A stretch of DNA of 64,000 nucleotides, taken from Akebia trifoliata. Lineage: Eukaryota; Streptophyta; Magnoliopsida; Ranunculales; Lardizabalaceae. Below are positions 22,773 through 34,328 of the stretch, piece by piece. The stretch lies in contig CM030713.1 of assembly GCA_017979445.1 (NCBI GenBank), forward strand, positions 28,563,934 through 28,627,933, written 5' to 3'. Both the position numbers and the translations under genes were made by a program. Numbering within the stretch: position 1 is the first letter of the stretch; each line of letters begins with the position of its first letter. A model generated the notes under the pieces. It was not told the DNA's origin. It did not search any database and saw nothing but the letters and a program-made list of their open reading frames with translations.

Positions 22773-24526
22773 ATGCGTTATATTGCACCAAGAATTATGG
22801 ATTTTGCAACTGTTTTTATTTTCTTAATTGTGGTTCCATTAACATCGTCAACTCTCGATGCTCACTATTACCATCAAACATGTCCCCAAGCTGATCAAAT
22901 CATCTTGGAGACGATCCGTAATGCATCAGTCCATGATGTTAAAGTCCCGGCTAGGATTCTTCGAATGTTCTTCCATGATTGTTTCATAAGGGTATCTTGT
23001 TCTCTATCTTCTTCTAGAAATTATATTTCATGGTGTTCTTTTTTTCTTTCCTTTTTTTTTTTTTTTCAATTTGTTATGAAATGTGTGTATGTTTGATATA
23101 TCTGTTTGGTGTTTGTAGGGATGTGATGCATCAGTTTTGATAGATTCAACTCCAGGAAACCAAGCAGAGAAAGATGGTCCACCTAACATCTCCCTCCAAT
23201 CATTCTATGTGATCAACGATGCAAAAACTAAGCTGGAGCAAGTGTGTCCACGTACTGTGTCTTGTGCTGATATAATTGCCATTGCAGCAAGAGATGTGGT
23301 AGCTTTGGTAATCTCTTAAACATTTAACTAGAAATCTCATGATGGGTACTACTCTTTCAACTTTTACAATCTAAGAAAAAATAATGAAATTAACCCTTTA
23401 ATTGATAAATAAACAATTGGGTGAATTGCCATTTCGTGAGCTGAATTGACGAATTTACGATTCCAATTCATTGTACATTTTAATTACCAAAACGTGAACA
23501 CTAACGAATTCGGAGGTTTTAAAGTGACTATCTTGTTAAAAATAGTGAAACCTGCGAGATAATCACTTTAAACCTGTGAAATGGCCACATTAAAACCTCC
23601 TAATTCATTACCGTTCACGTTTTGATAATTAAAATGAACAGTAGCCGGAATCATAAATTCGTCAAAAGCTGATCACGTTTTCGCAAATATTTCTAAATTA
23701 GAACAAAGGATTAATGCAGTCATTTATGATCATAATTTGCCAAAATTATAAGGCAAATTAAGGGTGGAAACTTAAATAGTTTTTAATCCAAGTAGGCATC
23801 TCTAATATAACATATCAACGAGGGATAGCGTAAACATGCCAATGATGATGATCAATGAAAGGAAATAAATCAAAACTGAAAAATACTAAAAACCCATTTT
23901 CTTACATTTATTTTCTTCTTACATTTTCTTATAAATAACCATTTGTTTGTATTTAATTTTCTCAGTCTGGAGGTCCATACTGGGAAGTCCTGAAGGGAAG
24001 GAAAGATGGAAAAGTGTCCAAGGCCAACGAAACGGTTAACTTACCAGCTCCATCCTTCAATACAACACAACTAATTCAAAGTTTTGCAAAGAGAGGACTA
24101 GGAATTAGTGACTTGGTGGCTCTATCTGGTGGCCATACCTTGGGATTCTCTCATTGTTCTTCCTTTCAATCTCGTCTTCGTAATTTCAGTTTGACGTTTG
24201 ATGTCGATCCAAGCATGAACGATGAGTTTGCAGAGAAACTAAGAAGAACGTGTCCTCAACATAACAAGAATGGGAGTGCAGGAGTGTTCTTGGACTCGAC
24301 ATCATCGATGTTTGACAATGAATATTATAAGAGACTTATAGATGGAAAGGGTGTGTTTGGGTCGGATCAAGCATTGGTCAGTGATTACAGGACAAGATGG
24401 ATTGTTGAAGCATTTGGGAAGGATAAGGGTATGTTCTTTAGAGAGTTTGCAGTTTCAATGGTGAAACTTGGAAATGTGGGTGTCAAGAATTTAGATGGAG
24501 AGGTAAGGTTGAGATGCATGGAGGTT

Positions 24527-24532
<6 letters not shown>
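22773..24532 (+). CDS. PER66: Class III peroxidase (peroxidase 66-like), 3 exons
   Basis: Secreted haem peroxidase that oxidises phenolics with H2O2, typically in the cell wall (lignin or suberin formation, defence). Exons 22773-22991, 23119-23307 and 23966-24532 join in frame with GT-AG introns and give 324 residues, or 316 if the second ATG (22797) is used; both begin with a signal peptide ahead of [11 protein letters not shown]. Visible signatures are [22 protein letters not shown] with distal Arg64 and His68, [26 protein letters not shown], and the proximal haem ligand His193 in [38 protein letters not shown] is also typical. The wording is very close to Arabidopsis PER66 ([13 protein letters not shown] segment, SMVKLGN near the end). 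Many class III genes have four exons, so one usual intron is absent. An AATAAA lies about 45 bp after the stop. It looks intact. Confidence 0.93.
23420..23691. mobile_element. Hairpin MITE inside peroxidase intron 2
   Basis: The arms GAATTGACGAATTTACGATTC...TTTTAATTACCAAAACGTGAAC...GGAGGTTTTAA and their complement (TTAAAACCTCC...GTTCACGTTTTGATAATTAAAA...ATAAATTCGTCAA) pair over roughly 100 bp each. The inner 40 bp between the arms form a second small hairpin around GATAATCACTTTAAACC. It accounts for much of the 658-bp intron. Confidence 0.72.
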
Positions 24533-24564
<32 letters not shown>

Positions 24565-24572
24565 AGAGAGAG
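24531..24572. repeat. (GA)n microsatellite at the peroxidase stop codon
   Basis: The GA run begins inside the TGA stop codon and continues into the 3'UTR, so length change in the repeat leaves the coding frame untouched. Confidence 0.9.
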
Positions 24573-24599
24573 AATGAAATAAATATTTAACTGAAATGT

Positions 24600-25924
24600 A
24601 TGCAAATGTTTTTCTTCAATAAAGATTTGATTTTTTTCCACAAAAATTAATTTCTTGGAAAATGTTTGACTCTGCTAAGGAAATGTGAAAACGAGAGTTG
24701 GTACTGGCCAGGAAGGAGTATTGTACATCAACAAGAAATTTTTCCAATGTTATTTTCTTAATTTCAATTTTGGTATATATTTAGAGAGTTATGTTTTTCT
24801 AAGTATATATTTCTCTTTTCGATGAAGGCAAATTTTCTTTTCATAGTAGAATGATTGTGATATGTGGACGTATCTTAATCTTGAGGGAATCACATAAAAT
24901 CTTGCGTATGTGATTGTATCTTGAATTTTTTTCTCCCATCTTCCATTGTTTTTTGTTTTTCTTAAAATTTCTCACTTGATGAAAATCGATCATTTTCTTA
25001 TGAATTTGGGTGGGAGAGTATTTTGTCAGCCTATTTGCAGAAAATAATGATATTTTTTTCCATGAAAATAGGCAAAAATACACTTACAAACCAAAATTTT
25101 CCTGAAAATTCATTTTTCCAATAATTTGGTAATTGGATTATGAGAGAAATTAAAACTTTTCGAAACCTAACAACAGTCAACAAAAAGGTGTCGACGAGCA
25201 ATTTTCTTGCCCATCCAAGAAAATCATTCATACATGTGGACAATAAATGATTTTACCACTGTCTAGCAAATCTTGATAAATCAATTTAAGTGAAAAACAA
25301 ATCAAACACCTACAAATAACATTTGCTTGAGAAAATTGATTTTTCCATGGATTTTCTCAGCAATCACACCCACACAATCACTGGTTTCACACAAAGAGCT
25401 CATAATCAGTTTTTTTTTTGTAATTATGGTGATGTATATTCAAAATTAATTTGTGTTGCACGAAGTACATAAATGGATTCAGATCGGACTTGACAAAATT
25501 GAACTATAGAAGATTGGGTTGATCATTGGTGTGCAAGCTTGTTATCTCATTTCTCATTTATTTATTTCTCCTGCTTTTTGTATTCTTTGAATCCTTTTCT
25601 GTGTTAATTTTCTAAATTAATAGAGGAACCGTTAAATAGAAAAACCATTTTTGTTTTCTAGTTGACTTAATTAGTCCAAACTCCCACACAATTAATCCCT
25701 CAATACTAACAACATAATGCACTTATTGTAGGTGCAAGTTAGCTTAGTTGGTCCAGTCTTTGGGTGGTGATACTAGAGACCTAAGCTCAATTCTCTCCAA
25801 CATCGAGTTACTGAATTATCATTAAGAACAGGTTTACCAATAAAAGAAGAACATAATACACTTATTTTAGTGGGTTTTTATGGAGAACATGAACTTCCAA
25901 AAAATAAAAAAGGAAAAATAGATA
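24600..25924. other. Intergenic between the peroxidase and SR genes
   Basis: AT-rich; no gene recognised. At 25735-25830 the text TAGCTTAGTTGGTCCAGTC followed by CCTAAGCTCAATTCTC resembles pol III A and B boxes of a tRNA-derived SINE. This is weak, as no 3' tail or duplication was found. Confidence 0.4.
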
Positions 25925-26157
25925 GAATCGTGATAATCTGACTATCCCATGTGGCACATTCAATCGACTCTCCAACGTGACAAGTTCGGGAGCTGTAGAT
26001 CTATATGCCTCAGGATATACAATTGCACTTCCCCATAAAAGTGTATCCTGAGAGGGGACCGTGTATCCCAAGGCATACAAATCTACAACTCTCGAACTTA
26101 TCATGTTAGGAGAGTCGATTACATGTGCTACGTGGGGTAGTCAAATTATCATGACTC
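25925..26157. mobile_element. GAGTCGTG-family hairpin MITE, copy 3
   Basis: It starts GAATCGTGATAATCTGACTA and ends TAGTCAAATTATCATGACTC; the arms continue to pair through the GTCGACTCTCC-like segment to GAGCTGTAGATCTA. Flanks AAATAGATA and AAAAAGAAA match at 7 of 9, a weak duplication because both are A-rich. It has an extra inner hairpin (TGTATCCTGAGAGG). Confidence 0.72.
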
Positions 26158-26302
26158 AAAAAGAAAAGAAAGAGAGAATTATCTGGCAAAACCAACTTCG
26201 AAATCATATAACCATCACATCCATAAGCAAAAACCCAAGACCTGTCTAATTTTGTGCAATGGTTTTTTTTTTTTGTATAGAAGTTGAATAAATTAAAATT
26301 AA

Positions 26303-26462
26303 GACTAATGTTGAAGTAACCTCATATGGTACATCCTAATGTGAAAGTGTTTAGGAATCATAGAAGCTTTCATCGAGATACAAGTAAAAAATCATCGGCT
26401 TCCATACACTTTCACATCAGATGTGAAATATGAGCAATCTTGAGCTCACTCCAGCACGACTC
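26303..26462. mobile_element. GAGTCGTG-family hairpin MITE, copy 4, with perfect 9-bp TSD
   Basis: Perfect 9-bp duplication TAAAATTAA at 26294-26302 and 26463-26471. The left end GACTAATGTTGAAGTAACCTC is a mutated partner of the right end, whose complement reads GAGTCGTGCTGGAGTGAGCTC. The core has ATCATAGAAGCTTTCATCGAG. It sits about 200-300 bp upstream of the SR gene leader. Confidence 0.88.
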
Positions 26463-27641
26463 TAAAATTAATTTAGCATAGAGTTAAATGAAGAACTTGG
26501 TTTTGGGAGAAAATCAAGTCACTAAAGGTCAAAGATGAGGGTATTTAGGTCATTTTAATTAGTCAAACTGTCTAAGTCAGGCGTCAATGGGGGTATGTCT
26601 TCAGTTTGAAAGTCAAGGGTATCTCGAATATTGACTAAGATGTGGGGGGCTATATCTAAATCTCCCCTTATGTCGTCATCTCAATCCACGTTGATTCAAC
26701 CCATTTATCGTCTCACACCAGCTTTGCTTCGGACATCTCGCACAAACTTTTCTTTTTTAGGGTTTTTGGCTATTCGATCGCAGGTTTTGAAGGTAAGAAA
26801 TCCTAAACCCTCGTCTGTATTTGATCTTAAACTCGAGAATAATGCTTCAACACTACTGCAGATCTGTTCTTTCTTCCGTTCTTTGGATCTATTTCTCGTC
26901 CTCTCTCTCTGTAATGAAACAATTAGATTTGTTCTCAGATCTTTATAACTTGATTTTGGATTTTGTTTCTTCTCGTTGGAGATCTACTGTTTCTCTTTTG
27001 ATGAGATATGATTTGATTTGTTCTGAGAAATCGGTTTCATTCAGCTTTGATTTCATGTTCTTGCGATAATAATTTGGTTTAATTCGCAAGAATTTTTATT
27101 TTTTTTCAATTACTTATGGAGTTATTGTTAAAAATATGATTTTGATGAAGTTGAAGTTATTTCTGATGAGATTTATCGCTTGAAATGGCCATGTTCGATG
27201 TTTACATTCAAGGGGCATTTGGTAGGGATAGTAAGATTCTCATTTTGGATTTTCACAACCAGATTTTGGAAAAAAAAATGGTTTGTTGAATCCAGAATTT
27301 GTATTACATTGCTTTTGGAAGTTATTTCAGAATCTATATTGAGAATCTCTTCTTTTTTTCCCAACCCTGTTTCTACTGTTGTGATAGGAAGCATTATATA
27401 CCTAAGTGCAACAAACATCACTTTTGTGCAAAAAAGAAAGAAACAGATTCTAAAATCGTAATGGGGGAATTGAATTTATAATTCAAACCAAACACTCATG
27501 TTAGTTACTTTTCATCCACAACACATTAGGCCTTTTATCTAGCTCTTACACAAGTTTATAATATATGACCCCTTGTTGAGAAGATGTTTTTATGCATCCT
27601 AATTGTGTGATGTACCAAGGTTCATCGAGATGAATCTGTAC

Positions 27642-27957
27642 AGGTGTGGGCTGGGATTGTGGAGCAAAATATAAGCATGGAAGTTGCTATGTATGGGTTG
27701 GTGCAATGTGTGTCATAACTGCCACAGTAACAAATAAAAAAAGCCTTGAATGCCCAAGAAGCTCAAACAGGAGGTTTTTTTTTTTTTTCGGGGGTGGGTA
27801 GGTTGGGATTGTTGAGTAAGATATAAGCATGGAAGTTGCTATGTGTGTGAACCTAGAAATTTATATAGAATTGGTGTAATGTGTGTGGTAACTACCACAA
27901 TAACAGATGAAAAAAGGCCCCGAATGACCAAGGAGCTCAAACAAGAGCTTCTAATGA
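27642..27957. repeat. Imperfect tandem duplication in SR gene intron 1
   Basis: Copies at about 27642-27774 and 27790-27957 share CTGGGATTGT/GTTGGGATTGT, ATATAAGCATGGAAGTTGCT, GTGTGTCATAACTGCCACA-like text and an AGCTCAAACAGGAG end. The second copy carries an insertion of about 25 bp. Confidence 0.75.
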
Positions 27958-28146
27958 TATTTAAATAAATTTGCAAGGTTCTTACAGAGAATTTTCCTCA
28001 TGGTTGTGTATGAACCAAAATGGTTGAATGATGTAGAAGAGAGGTAAAGGGAGAAGATGGTGCATAAACCATACAACAATGGTCTTCAAATGATTTCATG
28101 ATATATGGAGGTGATCCGACGACGCACACTGGTACATCATAAAATT

Positions 28147-28474
28147 AGAGAGCTGCTATTGGCATCCATTACACTCCAATTTCTTAAATTAATTATCACA
28201 CCCCAATTAAAGATTAAAACACGCCCTTCAAACATTACCAAACCTTGGCTCAAATTATAATCTCAAAGTTACAAAACTTTATAACACACATTCAAATAAT
28301 TTCAGTAGTTGTTTACAATTATGATTAAGCTCATATGAAATCTACCAAAAAAAAAAAAAAATGAGCGAGCTACATTGACATCCCAACTCTTACTTATTTT
28401 CAACCACTCACTTATTTTCTTTATTTTTAATTGGGGTGTAATAAGTAGAAATTGGGATGCCAATAGCAGCTCTC
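28147..28474. mobile_element. MITE with GAGAGCTGCTATTGGCATCC ends in SR gene intron 1
   Basis: The left end GAGAGCTGCTATTGGCATCC and right end GGATGCCAATAGCAGCTCTC are perfect 20-bp inverted repeats. Inner arms (CACACCCCAATTAAAG and TTAATTGGGGTGT) also pair. Flanks are A/T-rich (ATAAAATTA / AAAATTTAA). Two shorter elements with related ends occur at 46379-46470 and 54590-54688. Confidence 0.8.
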
Positions 28475-29124
28475 AAAATTTAATTGCACGGATATATTAT
28501 ATTGGTACCCCTCTCAACCAATGTTAACTTGGTGCTTCCAATTTCCAAGTTTTTGTTGTGCCAATGTGCCGGCATGACAACATGTCAAGGAACTTTTCAT
28601 ACATATGTTTGAACCAATTTTCCCTAATTTTTTTATTATAAATTGAATGAACATTATGAGTATGGATTACATACCCTAGTAACTTGGTTAGCTATCCAAC
28701 TCAAAGCTTCCTTCATGTGCCACAAATTACTAGATTACCTCACAGGAGAATAGTTGTACTACTGGTTAATATTCGTACTGCCGTGCAGCCGTATTAGAAT
28801 TTCTGTTGGTTAACGTGCCAAACACCTTGGTACTTAGTTAGCACCCGTGCCACATGTCAAGGTAATAGTTTGCCTCGGCACAAATGTGGTACATCCTATA
28901 TTGAGGTGTATAAATTGGTACTTAGAACCACCTGTGTATGTTATCTTTTGATCGGTTGATCAATATTATTATGAATCGAATTCAAAAGTACTGTCTGTTC
29001 TTTCATTCCTTTATGCATGTTTCCTTTAGTTTTCTAACGTTAATTTTACAAATTCCCTTTTTGTTTGTCTTTCTTCTACATTGAAGGGTCAATAAAGACT
29101 TGTCTCATCTTGTACCTTGGGAAA

Positions 29125-31531
29125 ATGAAGCCTATTTTCTGTGGGAACTTTGAGTATAATGCACGACAGTCTGATCTTGAGCGGCTTTTCGGCAAATATG
29201 GGAAGGTTGACAGGGTGGATATGAAGTCCGGTAAATGGATTTTGCTTGGTTTTTCTTGTCTTTCTGTTCTGAATAATGCTAGCTGGCATATGTATCTTTT
29301 TATATTATCATTTCATTAATTTGTTTCTCTTTCTCACTCATACGTGCATCTTCATTTTTTTTCTTTTTTGCTGTGACTTGGATGTTGACATATTTCTTCT
29401 TGGAGGCCAAGCTATTAGAAATATTAGCTAACAATAGGTTTCTGATGACTTTATGTCTAATTAAGTTATAAGTAGAGTTTTGAATGTGAGATACGTGGTT
29501 TAGCCATCGTGACTCAGTGTTGACCGATTTCTTCTTGGATGCGAAGCTGTTGAAAATATTAGCCAACTGTGGGATGCTGGTGACTATATGTTTAATTAAG
29601 TTTCGAGTTAATTTCTGACTTGTAGCACATGCATATCACGTGGTTTCAGCATTTGAAATGACAGCTGTGCTGTTATTATATTGTTGAAATATTGGACATG
29701 AGTATGAGAATGATGCCCATTTTTGAGCGTTTGGATATCATACACCCTGGTCTCTTGCATTCGCAATTGATGATTATATGCATTTAGATTATACTCATGG
29801 GTAAGTGCGGATAGTTAGAATTCATTTACAATAATTATTTCCAACCTTTCAACGTGGCGGGTCAGCAACAAGACAATTTAGCTCGGGAATGAATCTCTTC
29901 CATAAAGGTGGTACCTTTAAATGCATTGGTTCTTCAGTTGCATGGTTGCAACATCATCTAGACCACAGAAACGATGATGGCAGTTCTCCAATGTTGAATC
30001 CTAGTGTGGGGCCGGATATGTTTACAAAAAAAACAAATCTGTTTTCTGAAATGTAAGCCCCCATACTCAACAGTTTCTTTGCCGCAGGAAAATCTTGGAA
30101 TATCCATGCTCTTCCTCACACTGATGGATGGCTCTTCCTCGCATTTCATTTCTTGCCTGTGCCCGAGCTTCATCCTCTTATGTTTTTCGTAAGAGTCTCT
30201 GTTCAGCAATGGCCATGCCAAGCCAACTTACAATTTTCCGAGACACAATTGCCTTTCATTCCTTATGACCTTTTCAAGGTAGAACCCATGCCGTTCTCAC
30301 GGCCAGATGCAGCAGAATAGATCAAGAAGGCAATCTCTGTTCAGTGACTTACCATGAGACACACCTACTTTTGGATTGTTGTTCCTTGACATCATTTAGT
30401 TCATCAAATGAAACAAGGTCTGTTCCTGCTTTTTACGGTCACTTAGTTTCTAGTTATCACAGTGTTTGCCATATGTATATATATATTTTTTATTGGCAGA
30501 GTTTATGTACAGTTATTTAATCAACAAGTGGTATCTGGTATTGAAGAATCCTTTCAAGGGGGAATTTTGAACTTCTTTTTCTACTTAATTTGTTTGAAGA
30601 ATGATACACCTCAAATCTGATTCCTGAACTATTCTGGCCCATAGGATTTGCTTTCGTATATATGGATGATGAGCGTGATGCTGAGGATGCCATTCGAGGA
30701 CTTGACCGGAGGGAATTTGGTAGACAGGGACGCCGGCTTCGAGTTGAATGGACGAAGGTAGTGTGCACGAATGGTTTACTGGTGTTGGTGATTTTATGAA
30801 TTTGTTACCATCTAACTTGTGATTGATAACGAATCTTGTATGAGCCCTCCAATTTCTTTTATTGCAGCAAGAACGTGGTACTAGGAGGTCTGCAAGTTCA
30901 AGAAGATCTTCGGCTAATTTGAAGCCCACAAAGACCTTGTTTGTTATAAATTTCGATCCAATTCACACTAGGACGAGGGACTTGGAGAGGCATTTTGATC
31001 CGTACGGGAAAATATCGAATATAAGAATCCGAAGAAATTTTGCCTTCATTCAGTTTGAATCACTGGAGGATGCCACCAAAGCATTGGATGCTACAAATAT
31101 GAGGTCATTTATCGTTATATCTGCACTTTCATTGTTCTTGCACTACCTTTTGTATGGCTGTCCTCTTCAAAATGCAATTCAATTGTTGATGAAGCTGATT
31201 CTTAGATATATGATTAGTTACTTTATAAGGTGCCACCTCAATGTGAGATAATACCACAGACCTGGGATCAAAACCTTGGTCTCACATCTATGTATCTATC
31301 TAATAAAACACAACAGTAGGTTCTACTTTGCTATAATTTTGTGGGGAAAATAAACATTCCCTCCAGCTACAGTGTAGTGGGGTTCACACTACTCCCTCTT
31401 CACCCCTCAACTTTATTGTCTTTCCTCTTTTACCTCTTTTTCAATAATACCCCTATAATTTTACCATCTTTCATCTTTTACCCTTTTACCCCTAAAGAGA
31501 ATGCCTGTGCTGTAGGCATGGGAAAACTCTA

Positions 31532-31565
<34 letters not shown>

Positions 31566-33573
31566 TAGCGAATGCCCATGTCTACCAACGGCACGAGTCA
31601 TTCACTTTTGTTCCTTACACATTTAAAAGCAATTTATTGTACATATGGTTAAAAATATATATATATTTTAGTGAAAAATGGAAATGAAAGAAACTTTCCT
31701 TAGTAAGGAAGTGTTTTTGGAAGAGAGTCAAGCTAGCCCTGCGACATTGAAAGTTGAAAACTACTTTACACTCTACCCATATCTACTTTTTTAACCTTGA
31801 TCTCTAATCAATCCAAAAGCAGACGTTTCAGATCTTTTGTTATCAAGTCATTTGTGCTTGTTTAATCTTTTTTTTCACCAAAAAATATTGTTAAAAGCAG
31901 CACACTCAAAGAAGGAGAAAGAAAATTATGATCCATCATACACATTGGATAGGACAATTGAATGAGACATTGATTATAAATACATATCCAACATACACAG
32001 TTGATGCTCCATTATTGTTTGATAAGAGAGAGAAAATGGAAGAGATTATGGAGGAGAAGAATGATTAGGCGTTTGAAGCAAAGAGAGAGGCTTTGAGGCA
32101 TGAGGTGGTGGGTTTGTAGGGAGAGAGAGGGAGAGTAATGGTTATAGGAAGTTTGGGTGGTTTAAGTGGGTAGTTTTAGGTAGTTTTTTTTTAAAGGGAA
32201 TATATCTCCACCCTTGGATCTTTCCAACACAATTTACACCATGGATTAGGTTTTATGACTGGAACAAAAACCCTGTTGGGTAATAGATATAATATATGGG
32301 TCGGGCTCTAGTGACTCATGAAGAATGATCATGAGAAAACACATGATCTCAACCGTGTAAAAATGAAATCCAGTGGTTGGGATTTACTTGTATCCATATA
32401 ACACAAATCTCGAGGATAAATATCAACCATTGGATTTTATGTTTACATGGTTGGGATCATGTGTTTTTTCCATGAGTCAATGGATCACAAAAAATTATAT
32501 ATAAGTTGCTGCTGCTTTATGCCATGTGCTTAAAAAAAAAAAAAAACTAACTGATATAGAAAAAATATGTAGTTTAATCACTAGTGATATCCTTTTTTTT
32601 TTATTTGAATGTTCAGCAAGTTGATGGATCGAGTTATATCAGTGGAATATGCTGTTCGAGATGATGACGAAAGAAGAAATGGGCACAGCCCCGACCGGAG
32701 AGGACGTGGCAGTAGATCCCCTGAGAGAAACCATGATCGCGGCAAATCGTTTAGTCCTTATCGACGAGAGAGGGGTAGCCCTGATTATGGCCATGGCCCA
32801 AACGCTGAGACAAGAAGCCATGATCGGGTGCGATCACCTAGTCCTTATCAAAGAGAGAGGGGTAGCCCTGATTATGGTCATGGCCGAAATCCTGATAGGA
32901 GAAACCATGATCGGGTGCAATCACCTAGTCCTTATCAAAGAGAGAGGGGTAGCCCTGATTATGGTCATGGCCGAAATCCTGATAGGAGAAACCGTGATCG
33001 GGTGCGATCACCTAGTCCTTATCAAAGAGAGAGGGGTAGCCCTGATAATGGCCATGACCCAAATCCTGAAAGGAGAAGCCGTGATCAGGTGCGATCTACT
33101 AGTCCTTATCAACAAAAAGGGGTCAGCCCTGATTATGGCGGTGAACCTAGCTCTGAGACAAGAAACCACGATCGTGTGAAATCACTTAGATCACCTTCTC
33201 CTCAACAAGAAAAAGGTACCCCTGATTACGGCCGTGGACCAAGCCCTGAGGCGAGACGCCATGATCGTGTGAAATCACCCAGTCCTTATCAACGAGAAAG
33301 GGGTAGCCCGGATTATCAACATGAGCCTAGCCCAGACACTATGTCTGATCCAAGGGATAGTCCGGTCTCTGAGAAGTTTCGCAGTCGTAGGTTAGTTATT
33401 ATTTTGTAGTTAGAATCAGTCATCATTATCTTTTTGTAGATCCTTCTATTTTCTTAGTTTGTATTCTTTTTTGTTGGTGTCATTGGTATCATCACTTGAA
33501 CTTCTGACCTTTCAGTTTGTATTCTTTGTTACTTGTGTGCAGCTGTTCTCCTTCAACTCAGGAAAGATCTTGA
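29125..33573 (+). CDS. RS40: Serine/arginine-rich splicing factor, RS31/RS40/RS41 type
   Basis: Nuclear pre-mRNA splicing factor of the plant-specific RS subfamily. Coding exons 29125-29230, 30645-30757, 30868-31103, 32617-33390 and 33543-33573 join in frame by GT-AG introns into 419 residues. RRM1 (residues 1-about 74) starts [22 protein letters not shown] and includes [23 protein letters not shown]2 (about 95-165) has [22 protein letters not shown] and [17 protein letters not shown]; it is followed by [23 protein letters not shown]. The rest is an RS domain made of a 29-residue tandem repeat. The exon junctions split codons exactly (G|GA, AG|C, AG|C). Arabidopsis RS40 and RS41 are about 350 residues, so this RS tail is longer. 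RS40 and RS41 cannot be told apart by eye. The 1.4-kb intron inside RRM1 is where relatives carry alternatively spliced, stop-containing exons. Confidence 0.92.
29370..29610. repeat. Imperfect tandem duplication in SR gene intron 2
   Basis: Copies near 29370-29475 and 29507-29610 share ATTTCTTCTTGGA(G/T)GC(C/G)AAGCT, GAAATATTAGC(T/C)AAC and TAATTAAGTT, at a spacing of about 136 bp. Confidence 0.7.
29867..30416 (+). other. Candidate alternative (poison) exon in SR gene intron 2
   Basis: This part of the intron is less AT-rich than its flanks. It is preceded by GCGGGTCAG (possible acceptor at 29866) and ends AAACAAG followed by GTCTGT (possible donor at 30417). All frames contain stops, so inclusion would truncate the protein within RRM1. 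Regulated inclusion of such exons is known for plant RS-subfamily genes; that this one is used is inference from position and composition. Confidence 0.35.
31533..31562. repeat. (TA)n microsatellite in SR gene intron 4
   Basis: Uninterrupted TA repeats of about 15 units. Confidence 0.9.
32305..32480. mobile_element. Hairpin element in SR gene intron 4
   Basis: TGACTCATG...AACACATGATCTCAACCGTGTAAA...ATCCAGTGGTTGGGA pairs with TCAACCATTGGAT...TTTACATGGTTGGGATCATGTGTTTTTTCCATGAGTCA. The ends are TGACTCATG / CATGAGTCA. It is a MITE-like palindrome with no clear target duplication. Confidence 0.65.
32740..33345 (+). repeat. 87-bp coding minisatellite in the RS domain
   Basis: Seven to eight in-frame copies of a 29-residue unit: [20 protein letters not shown] followed by DRRNHDRVR. 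The central copies (about 32830-33040) are nearly identical, while the outer ones have diverged, which suggests recent expansion from the middle. Confidence 0.9.
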
Positions 33574-34278
33574 TATTGGGAAGAAACACGAAAAAGACTT
33601 GATGAATTTGTAAGATCCTTGTTTCTTATTTAGCATATTTCTGATTATGGAACCTAGTTAATCAATCAGATACTTGCATTTTCTTTATAATTGTCGTGGA
33701 ATTAAACTGTGAGATCTAGTTCTTACATTGACAAGTCTGGGGGTTGTCACCACCATGTTTCGATGTTTCCCAGCATTTATGGACTCAATTCTTGGTCTTG
33801 AGCTTTTAGTTTGTTCTTTTGGACAAAATGTGAAAGAGGTGATAATAATTTTCGAAATCTTTTTACTCAGGCTACTATGTTAGGAATTCGAATTTTCATG
33901 GTCTTGCATAAACATATAATTTGTTTTTAAGTATACACGCCATTGGCATTAGAGACTAAAGAGTGTTGTGAAGGAGTTCATGCTTTTCTTTCCAAACCAT
34001 CACCAATGAATAGTTCTGTTTCTTTGCTTAAAATGAAGTTATCTTATAAACAAGAAGAGTTGCATTGGCAGAAATTCGAAGCAACTCATCTTAGGTCCTC
34101 CTAGTCCCAAAAAAATAGTTGATGCTGGATGGATGGGTTCACCCAACTCATATTTTATTAGAGCCAACTACCTTGTTTACTTGATGGTTACATCATTATC
34201 ACTTTCAAAGCCTTATCTCGAAGATTTGGGATTAATCAAGTAATTGTGTATTTACTTGTATTTTACTATTTTAATATG

Positions 34279-34280
<2 letters not shown>

Positions 34281-34325
<45 letters not shown>
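34281..34325. repeat. (TA)n microsatellite
   Basis: About 22 uninterrupted AT/TA units. Confidence 0.9.

Positions 34326-34328
<3 letters not shown>

Larger units (their letters stand above)
26690..29124 (+). other. 5'UTR exon and first intron of the SR gene
   Basis: A leader exon of about 100 bp (about 26690-26792; its start is uncertain) ends TTGAAG and is followed by donor GTAAGA at 26793. The intron runs to an acceptor just before the start codon (candidates ATTGAAG at about 29087 or AATAAAG at about 29098). TTAGGGTTT at 26758, the reverse of the telo-box AAACCCTAA, lies in the leader; such boxes are frequent in plant ribosomal and RNA-processing genes. The long intron carries a tandem duplication and a MITE. 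Long 5'UTR introns are common in plant SR genes and often raise expression. Confidence 0.6.

Noticed and set aside
25735..25830. tRNA gene or SINE
   Set aside because: A-box and B-box-like words are present, but no cloverleaf, tail or duplication could be found.
32649..33179. 176-aa frame overlapping the SR gene RS exon
   Set aside because: It is the +1 frame of the 87-bp coding repeat; the RS frame joins other exons exactly and is the real one.
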